A stretch of DNA of 10,906 nt from Betaproteobacteria bacterium (lineage in GTDB: Bacteria > Pseudomonadota > Gammaproteobacteria > Burkholderiales > Sulfuriferulaceae). The stretch's first letter is position 1, and every line of letters starts with the position of its first letter. Of this stretch, positions 6,834 to 10,906 are shown in pieces. The DNA is taken from NCBI GenBank assembly GCA_003455595.1, contig DMQT01000249.1:1-10906 (forward strand), in the 5' to 3' direction. The position numbers and the translations under genes are program-made. The notes beneath the pieces are model-generated. The model saw nothing but the letters and a program-made list of their open reading frames with translations. It searched no databases and was not told where the DNA came from.

Positions 6834-6862
6834 ATTATCCGGCAAAATCCCTGTTTGGGCAA
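6834..6862 (-). promoter_or_regulatory. Sigma70-type promoter of rpmE
   Basis: Read on the minus strand: -35 TTGCCC (6857-6862), a 17-bp spacer, and -10 GATAAT (6834-6839). Transcription would start near 6827, about 37 nt before the rpmE ATG. The spacing is ideal and both hexamers match the consensus at four or five positions. Confidence 0.65.
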
Positions 6863-6881
6863 GACCTTATCGCAGACTGGC

Positions 6882-8144
6882 TTAACGGCCGCTGCGCATG
6901 GAATCGAAAAAGTCGGCGTTGTTTTTGGTGGCGCGAACTTTGTCGAGCAAAAACTCCATCGCGTCGAGGTCGTCCATTGGGTACAGCAGTTTGCGCAAAA
7001 CCCAGATTTTTTGCAGCACATCGGCCTTGATCAACAGTTCTTCGCGGCGGGTACCGGAGCGGTTCACGTTAATCGCCGGGTACAGACGTTTTTCCGCCAT
7101 GCGCCGATCGAGGTGAATTTCCATGTTGCCGGTGCCCTTGAATTCCTCGTAGATCACATCGTCCATGCGGCTGCCGGTGTCGATCAGCGCGGTGGCGATA
7201 ATGGTCAGGCTGCCACCTTCTTCGATATTACGCGCCGCGCCGAAAAAGCGTTTCGGACGTTGCAGGGCATTGGCATCGACACCGCCGGTAAGCACCTTGC
7301 CGGAGGACGGAATGACGGTATTGTAGGCGCGCGCCAGACGGGTGATCGAATCGAGCAGAATCACCACGTCTTTTTTGTGTTCAACCAGACGTTTGGCTTT
7401 TTCAATCACCATTTCTGCCACTTGCACGTGGCGCGTGGCAGGCTCGTCAAATGTTGATGCCACCACTTCACCGCGCACCGAGCGCGTCATTTCGGTCACT
7501 TCTTCTGGTCGTTCGTCGATCAGCAGCACAATCATCACCACATCCGGGTGGTTCGCCGCAATCGAGTGGGCAATGTGCTGCAGCATCACGGTCTTGCCGG
7601 ATTTCGGGCTGGCCACCAGCAGGCCACGCTGGCCTTTGCCAATCGGCGCGATCATGTCGACGATGCGGCCGGTGATGTTTTCCTCGGCCTTGATGTCGCG
7701 TTCCAGCAGCAGCGGCTCGGTCGGGAACAGCGGCGTGAGGTTTTCAAACAGGATCTTGTTCTTGGAATTTTCCGGTGCTTCGCCGTTGACCTTATCGACC
7801 TTGACCAGGGCAAAGTAGCGCTCGCCATCCTTGGGGATGCGAATTTCGCCTTCGATGCTGTCGCCAGTATGCAGATTGAAGCGGCGGATCTGCGATGGGG
7901 AAATGTAGATATCGTCCGGGCTGGCCAGATACGAGGTATCCGGCGAGCGCAGGAAACCGAAGCCATCGGGCAGCACCTCCAGGGTGCCTTCGCCGAAAAT
8001 GCTCACGCCTTTTTTGGCTTGATTCTTGAGCATGGCGAAAATCAGTTCCTGCTTGCGCAGACGGTTGGCGCCTTCGATCGAATTTTCGACGGCCATTTCC
8101 ACGAGTTGGGTGACGTGGAGTAATTTCAGGTCAGATAAATGCAT
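6882..8144 (-). CDS. rho: Transcription termination factor Rho
   Basis: Rho is a hexameric RNA-dependent ATPase that loads on C-rich RNA and dislodges RNA polymerase. The 420-aa protein has the usual length and all key elements: an N-terminal helical domain starting MHLSDLK, the cold-shock-like RNA site with RNP1 GFGFLR (61-66), Walker A SPKSGKT (179-185), the catalytic Glu211 in LIDERPEEV, Walker B VVILLD (260-265), the Q-loop [12 protein letters not shown] (282-293), the R-loop around KGTGN (336-340) and the arginine finger Arg366 in SGTRREE. There is no large insertion in the N-terminal domain, unlike the Rho of Actinobacteria. It lies 131 bp behind trxA with no hairpin terminator between them, the classical trxA-rho order of proteobacteria, and no terminator is seen after it before rpmE. 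Confidence 0.98.
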   Translation of the reverse strand: MHLSDLKLLHVTQLVEMAVENSIEGANRLRKQELIFAMLKNQAKKGVSIFGEGTLEVLPDGFGFLRSPDTSYLASPDDIYISPSQIRRFNLHTGDSIEGEIRIPKDGERYFALVKVDKVNGEAPENSKNKILFENLTPLFPTEPLLLERDIKAEENITGRIVDMIAPIGKGQRGLLVASPKSGKTVMLQHIAHSIAANHPDVVMIVLLIDERPEEVTEMTRSVRGEVVASTFDEPATRHVQVAEMVIEKAKRLVEHKKDVVILLDSITRLARAYNTVIPSSGKVLTGGVDANALQRPKRFFGAARNIEEGGSLTIIATALIDTGSRMDDVIYEEFKGTGNMEIHLDRRMAEKRLYPAINVNRSGTRREELLIKADVLQKIWVLRKLLYPMDDLDAMEFLLDKVRATKNNADFFDSMRSGR

Positions 8145-8166
8145 GTATGGTGAGCTCGCGTGCCTT

Positions 8167-8220
8167 GGGAGAAAGGCGGAGGGTAAACAATGAAACAGTG
8201 AGGGGAGGTTGCGCCTGATG
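8167..8220 (-). promoter_or_regulatory. C-rich, G-poor rho leader segment, possible rut-like autoregulatory site
   Basis: The minus-strand leader of rho has 24 C and only 6 G in these 54 nt, with many pyrimidine-C dinucleotides and no strong hairpin. Rho binds such RNA, and E. coli rho is controlled by termination within its own leader. Whether this segment acts so is inference. The remainder of the 131-bp trxA-rho gap shows no clear promoter for rho. Confidence 0.4.
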
Positions 8221-8275
8221 TCCGGGTAGTAGAATTCAGCGTGAAACGGACAGGCTCAGACGCAACATAACGGAA

Positions 8276-8602
8276 CTAGATATTACTGTCAACAAACGCG
8301 GTGAGCTGGGATTTCGACAATGCGCCAACTTTGGTGGCTTCAACGTTGCCGTTTTTGAAGATCATCAGGGTAGGGATGCCGCGGATGCCGAATTTTGGCG
8401 GTGTGGCCTGATTTTCATCAATATTCAGTTTGGCAATCTTGAGACGGCCTTCATATTCCTTCGCCACTTCATCCAGAATCGGCGCAATCATCTTGCACGG
8501 GCCGCACCAGTCAGCCCAGTAATCCACCAATACGGGCAGACTGGACTGCAACACCTCCTGGTCAAAAGTGTCGTCGGTGACGTAGTGAATATGCTCGCTC
8601 AT
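8276..8602 (-). CDS. trxA: Thioredoxin 1
   Basis: This is a cytoplasmic protein-disulfide reductase, recharged by NADPH through thioredoxin reductase. The 108-aa product has the active site WCGPC (32-36), the buried Asp27 in LVDYWA and the cis-proline loop GIPT (75-78), and it ends with a helix as usual. The ATG at 8602 is chosen because GAGGA (8607-8611) precedes it and [13 protein letters not shown] is the normal thioredoxin start. The frame is open upstream to 8707, but that would add 35 unrelated residues and cross the promoter. It is transcribed divergently from fdxA and leads into rho. Confidence 0.97.
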   Translation of the reverse strand: MSEHIHYVTDDTFDQEVLQSSLPVLVDYWADWCGPCKMIAPILDEVAKEYEGRLKIAKLNIDENQATPPKFGIRGIPTLMIFKNGNVEATKVGALSKSQLTAFVDSNI

Positions 8603-8673
8603 GAAATCCTCGCTTGGTAATTTGGGTGGTGTAGGCAGAACTGTGAAATCAGTTGCGCAGGTAGATTGTTCCC

Positions 8674-8702
8674 ATCCTAGCGAAAAAAGGGGGGGATGTG
8701 AA
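8674..8702 (-). promoter_or_regulatory. Sigma70-type promoter of trxA
   Basis: On the minus strand, -35 TTCACA (8697-8702), exactly 17 bp, then -10 TAGGAT (8674-8679). The spacer is unusual: seven C followed by six T. The start would lie about 65 nt before the trxA ATG. Confidence 0.6.
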
Positions 8703-8724
8703 GCCAACGTTTGAGATGGCTTGC

Positions 8725-8733
8725 TGTTAAAAT
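8725..8733 (+). promoter_or_regulatory. Extended -10 promoter of fdxA
   Basis: TGTTAAAAT gives the TG-N motif plus a -10 TAAAAT. No good -35 is seen at 17 bp, which is common for extended -10 promoters. The start would be near 8740, about 33 nt before the fdxA ATG. Confidence 0.55.
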
Positions 8734-8772
8734 GTGCGGCATTGTAATTTGACCCAGCAAGGAATTGTCGTC

Positions 8773-9096
8773 ATGACCTACGTCGTCACCGAAAATTGTA
8801 TCCAGTGTAAATATACCGACTGCGTGGACGTCTGCCCGGTGGACTGCTTCCGCGAGGGCCCTAATTTCCTCGTCATCGACCCGGATGAATGCATCGACTG
8901 CACGCTGTGCGTGGCGGAATGCCCGGCTGAAGCCATTTTTGCTGAAGACGACGTGCCCGAAGATCAGCTTCATTGCACTGCACTCAATGCCGAACTGGCG
9001 GCGGGCTGGAAACCCATTATCGAACGCAAAGACCCACTGCCCGACGCCGACGAGTGGAATGGCAAACCCGGCAAACTCGACTTGCTGGAACGTTAA
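8773..9096 (+). CDS. fdxA: Seven-iron ferredoxin (one [3Fe-4S] and one [4Fe-4S])
   Basis: This small electron carrier has 107 residues. Cysteines at 9, 12, 17, 21, 25, 40, 43, 46 and 50 line up with those of Azotobacter ferredoxin I, shifted by one. By that alignment Cys9, Cys17 and Cys50 hold the 3Fe cluster, Cys21, Cys40, Cys43 and Cys46 hold the 4Fe cluster, and Cys12 and Cys25 are free. The C-terminal extension with [12 protein letters not shown] is typical. The ATG at 8773 is chosen because AAGGA (8759-8763) precedes it and [10 protein letters not shown] is the usual start; 13 more codons are open upstream. It is divergent from trxA, and its redox partner is not visible in this window. 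Confidence 0.96.
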   Translation: MTYVVTENCIQCKYTDCVDVCPVDCFREGPNFLVIDPDECIDCTLCVAECPAEAIFAEDDVPEDQLHCTALNAELAAGWKPIIERKDPLPDADEWNGKPGKLDLLER

Positions 9097-9107
9097 ACCA
9101 TCCCTCA

Positions 9108-10906
9108 GTGCCCGCCGATCTGCTTGAGCGCGCCACAGCGCACATTCTGAGCCAGTGGCGCGATGCGCTGCCCGACCTGTCCGGGGTGCGCGTGCTGGTG
9201 CCGAATTTCCACGCGGTGCGGCGGCTCGAGCAGGTACTCGCCCGCCAATGTGGTTTGCCGGTATTGCTGCCACCCCACATCACCACCTTTCCCGCCTGGG
9301 CGGCCAGCGTACCGCTGGTCACCGCCCAGCAGGCCGACAGCCAACGCAGCGCCCAGCTCTACCAGATACTCAAAACCCGCAACTGGTTCGATCCGGCGGA
9401 CTTATGGGGCGTGTGCGGCGAACTGCTGCAACTGTTCGACGAACTCACCCTGCACGCGGTTGATTTGCCGCCCAGCCTGGCCGCGTTCACAGAACAGCTG
9501 CGTGCCGCTTACCGCGCGCGCAGCAGCAAAGGGCTCGCATTCGAAGCACAACTGATTCATGAATTGTGGTTTGCGCTGACGACCAACGCGGCACACGACG
9601 CAGCCAGCCAGTACGCCCTGCGGCTGCACCAGTTGGCCACCCATGCGGACACGCCGCTCATGGTCGTCGGCCTGCCCCAGCTCTCTGCGCTGGAACGCGC
9701 CTGCCTCAGCCGCTATGCCGACACCCAGCCAGTGACCTTCATCCAGACCGACCAGGATGACGCGCCCCGCGCCCAAGTGCTTGCGGCGGCCTGGCCTGCA
9801 CTGCCGGATGCGCCCCCGCTCAAAGCCCGCGCCGAGCGCTTGCGTGCGTCGTTGCCCGACAGCCCGATACGGCAACAGCTAGGCTATTTCGGCGCACACA
9901 GCCTGGAGCAGGAAGCGCGCGCTGCCGACACCCAGATACGCCTGTGGCTGGCCGAAGGCAAACAGCGCATTGCGGTGATCGTGCAGGATAGGCTCACCGC
10001 ACGGCGTACCCGCGCCCTGCTCGAACGCGCGCAGATACTGGTAGCGGACGAGACCGGCTGGACTCTCGCCACCACCGCCGCCAGTACCGTGGTGATGCGC
10101 TGGCTGGAGGCAACCAGCGGCGGTTTCCGCCATGAGGACGTGCTCGACCTGCTGCAGTCGCCGTATCTGCTGACCGACCTGGAACCGGCGCTGCGCCGCC
10201 AGGCGGCCTGGCAGCTCGAATCCGCCCTGCGCCGACACGGCCCGGCTGCCGGACTGGTAGCGCTGTTGCGCCGCGTCCGTGGCCCGGCTGACACCGAAAC
10301 GAATGCCGCCAGCAGCGCCCTGAATCGCCTGCAACAGGCGGCCAGCGTGATGCCCGGCCAGACAAGCTTGACGTTGACCGAATGGCTTGGCCGCCTGCGT
10401 AACAGCCTGCACGCGTTGGGCGCGCATGACAGCCTGCTTAAAGACGCAGCCGGCGAGCAAGTGCTCACCTTGCTGCGCCGCCGCGAGGCTGAATTAGCGT
10501 CCGACCCCGGCAACTTCAGCCTGACCGAATTACGCCGCTGGCTGGCCAGCGAGTTTGAAACCGCCGCGTTTGTCGATGCAGGTGTCGACAGCCCAGTGGT
10601 GTTCACCCACCTTGCAGCTACCCGCTTGCGCGCGTTTGACGCGGCGCTGATTGTGGGTGCGGATGCCGATCATCTGCCGGGTGGCGACGGCGCATCGGTA
10701 TTCTTCAACCAGCAGGTGCGCGCCGAGCTGGGGCTGCCGACCCGCAGTGCTGCGCTGACGCAGACCGAGCACGACCTCGCCCAGCTCATCCTCACCACTG
10801 CCGAGGTACGCGTGCTGTGGCAGGCCAGGCAAGGCGGCGAGCGCAACCCGATCAGCCCGTGGTTCGAGCGCCTGCACACCCTGCACCAGCTGGCTTGGGG
10901 CGACAG
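9108..10906 (+). CDS. AddB-like DNA repair protein (TIGR03623-like, PD-(D/E)XK nuclease family), N-terminal 599 codons
   Basis: A single frame is open from a GTG at 9108 to the right edge without a stop, so the C-terminus is missing. The protein is Leu/Ala/Arg rich and reads like an inactivated superfamily 1 helicase of the AddB type. It begins around VRVLVPNFHAVRRLEQVL (residues 27-44) and has no intact Walker A motif. The best landmark is TRLRAFDAALIVGADADHLPG (about 505-525), the helicase-like motif shared by AddB/RecC-type proteins and the betaproteobacterial 'probable DNA repair protein' family. These are usually 850-900 aa and end in a PD-(D/E)XK nuclease domain, which would lie beyond this window, often followed by a RecB/AddA-like helicase-nuclease. 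It begins 11 nt after fdxA with only a weak ribosome binding site, so it is probably cotranscribed with it. The start is uncertain. Confidence 0.82.
   Translation, partial: MPADLLERATAHILSQWRDALPDLSGVRVLVPNFHAVRRLEQVLARQCGLPVLLPPHITTFPAWAASVPLVTAQQADSQRSAQLYQILKTRNWFDPADLWGVCGELLQLFDELTLHAVDLPPSLAAFTEQLRAAYRARSSKGLAFEAQLIHELWFALTTNAAHDAASQYALRLHQLATHADTPLMVVGLPQLSALERACLSRYADTQPVTFIQTDQDDAPRAQVLAAAWPALPDAPPLKARAERLRASLPDSPIRQQLGYFGAHSLEQEARAADTQIRLWLAEGKQRIAVIVQDRLTARRTRALLERAQILVADETGWTLATTAASTVVMRWLEATSGGFRHEDVLDLLQSPYLLTDLEPALRRQAAWQLESALRRHGPAAGLVALLRRVRGPADTETNAASSALNRLQQAASVMPGQTSLTLTEWLGRLRNSLHALGAHDSLLKDAAGEQVLTLLRRREAELASDPGNFSLTELRRWLASEFETAAFVDAGVDSPVVFTHLAATRLRAFDAALIVGADADHLPGGDGASVFFNQQVRAELGLPTRSAALTQTEHDLAQLILTTAEVRVLWQARQGGERNPISPWFERLHTLHQLAWGD

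Noticed and set aside
8226..8240. TAGAAT-like -10 element on the plus strand in the trxA-rho gap, pointing antisense into trxA
   Set aside because: The only candidate -35 (TTGCGC) is 15 bp away, and there is no downstream plus-strand gene before fdxA. Single-hexamer matches like this are common by chance.
8677..9273. Minus-strand open frame of 198 codons across fdxA
   Set aside because: It is antisense to a ferredoxin with nine correctly spaced cysteines and crosses the divergent promoter region.
9402..10606. Several minus-strand open frames of 123-240 codons opposite the AddB-like gene
   Set aside because: The plus strand carries one uninterrupted frame with family motifs over 599 codons. 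The minus-strand products are Arg/Ser-rich shadows.

Overview
The window reads as a GC-rich betaproteobacterial chromosome segment. The gene pairs (argJ next to a DUF815 ATPase; trxA-rho-rpmE) and an AddB-like repair protein of the type common in Betaproteobacteria support this. An affiliation near Nitrosomonadales is possible, but that is inference from gene content and not a database result. Almost all of it is core or conserved sequence. I see no insertion sequence, tRNA, rRNA, CRISPR array, phage gene or attachment site.

Layout. (1) 1-1485, minus strand: the N-terminal part of a TolC-type outer-membrane lipoprotein (cut by the window edge) follows a four-repeat DUF347 membrane protein with a 4-bp ATGA overlap, so the two probably form one translationally coupled unit. 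A palindromic element lies just upstream of the DUF347 gene, and a strong hairpin terminator separates the pair from the next operon. (2) 1500-3679, minus strand: argJ (arginine biosynthesis) overlaps a DUF815 AAA+ ATPase by 20 bp, followed by a possible 23-codon ORF that ends just before the terminator. (3) 3799-4212, plus strand: an unrecognised 137-aa protein, divergent from argJ and convergent with mobA (3 bp apart). (4) 4216-6502, minus strand: a GT-C (family 39-like) membrane glycosyltransferase overlaps mobA by 20 bp. (5) 6541-8602, minus strand: trxA, rho and rpmE, ending in a strong terminator, with an internal sigma70-like promoter before rpmE. (6) 8773-10906, plus strand: fdxA (7Fe ferredoxin), divergent from trxA, then an AddB-like repair protein that runs off the right edge.

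How the genes work together: this is mostly a set of independent housekeeping units. They cover arginine acetyl-cycle biosynthesis, molybdenum cofactor maturation, thiol redox, transcription termination, ribosome assembly, Fe-S electron transfer and DNA repair. The less explained parts are the DUF347/outer-membrane-factor pair with its upstream dyad, the orphan 137-aa protein, the small ORF after the DUF815 gene, and the C-rich leader of rho, which looks like a possible Rho-binding site. I do not see a convincing new multi-gene defence or metabolic system here.
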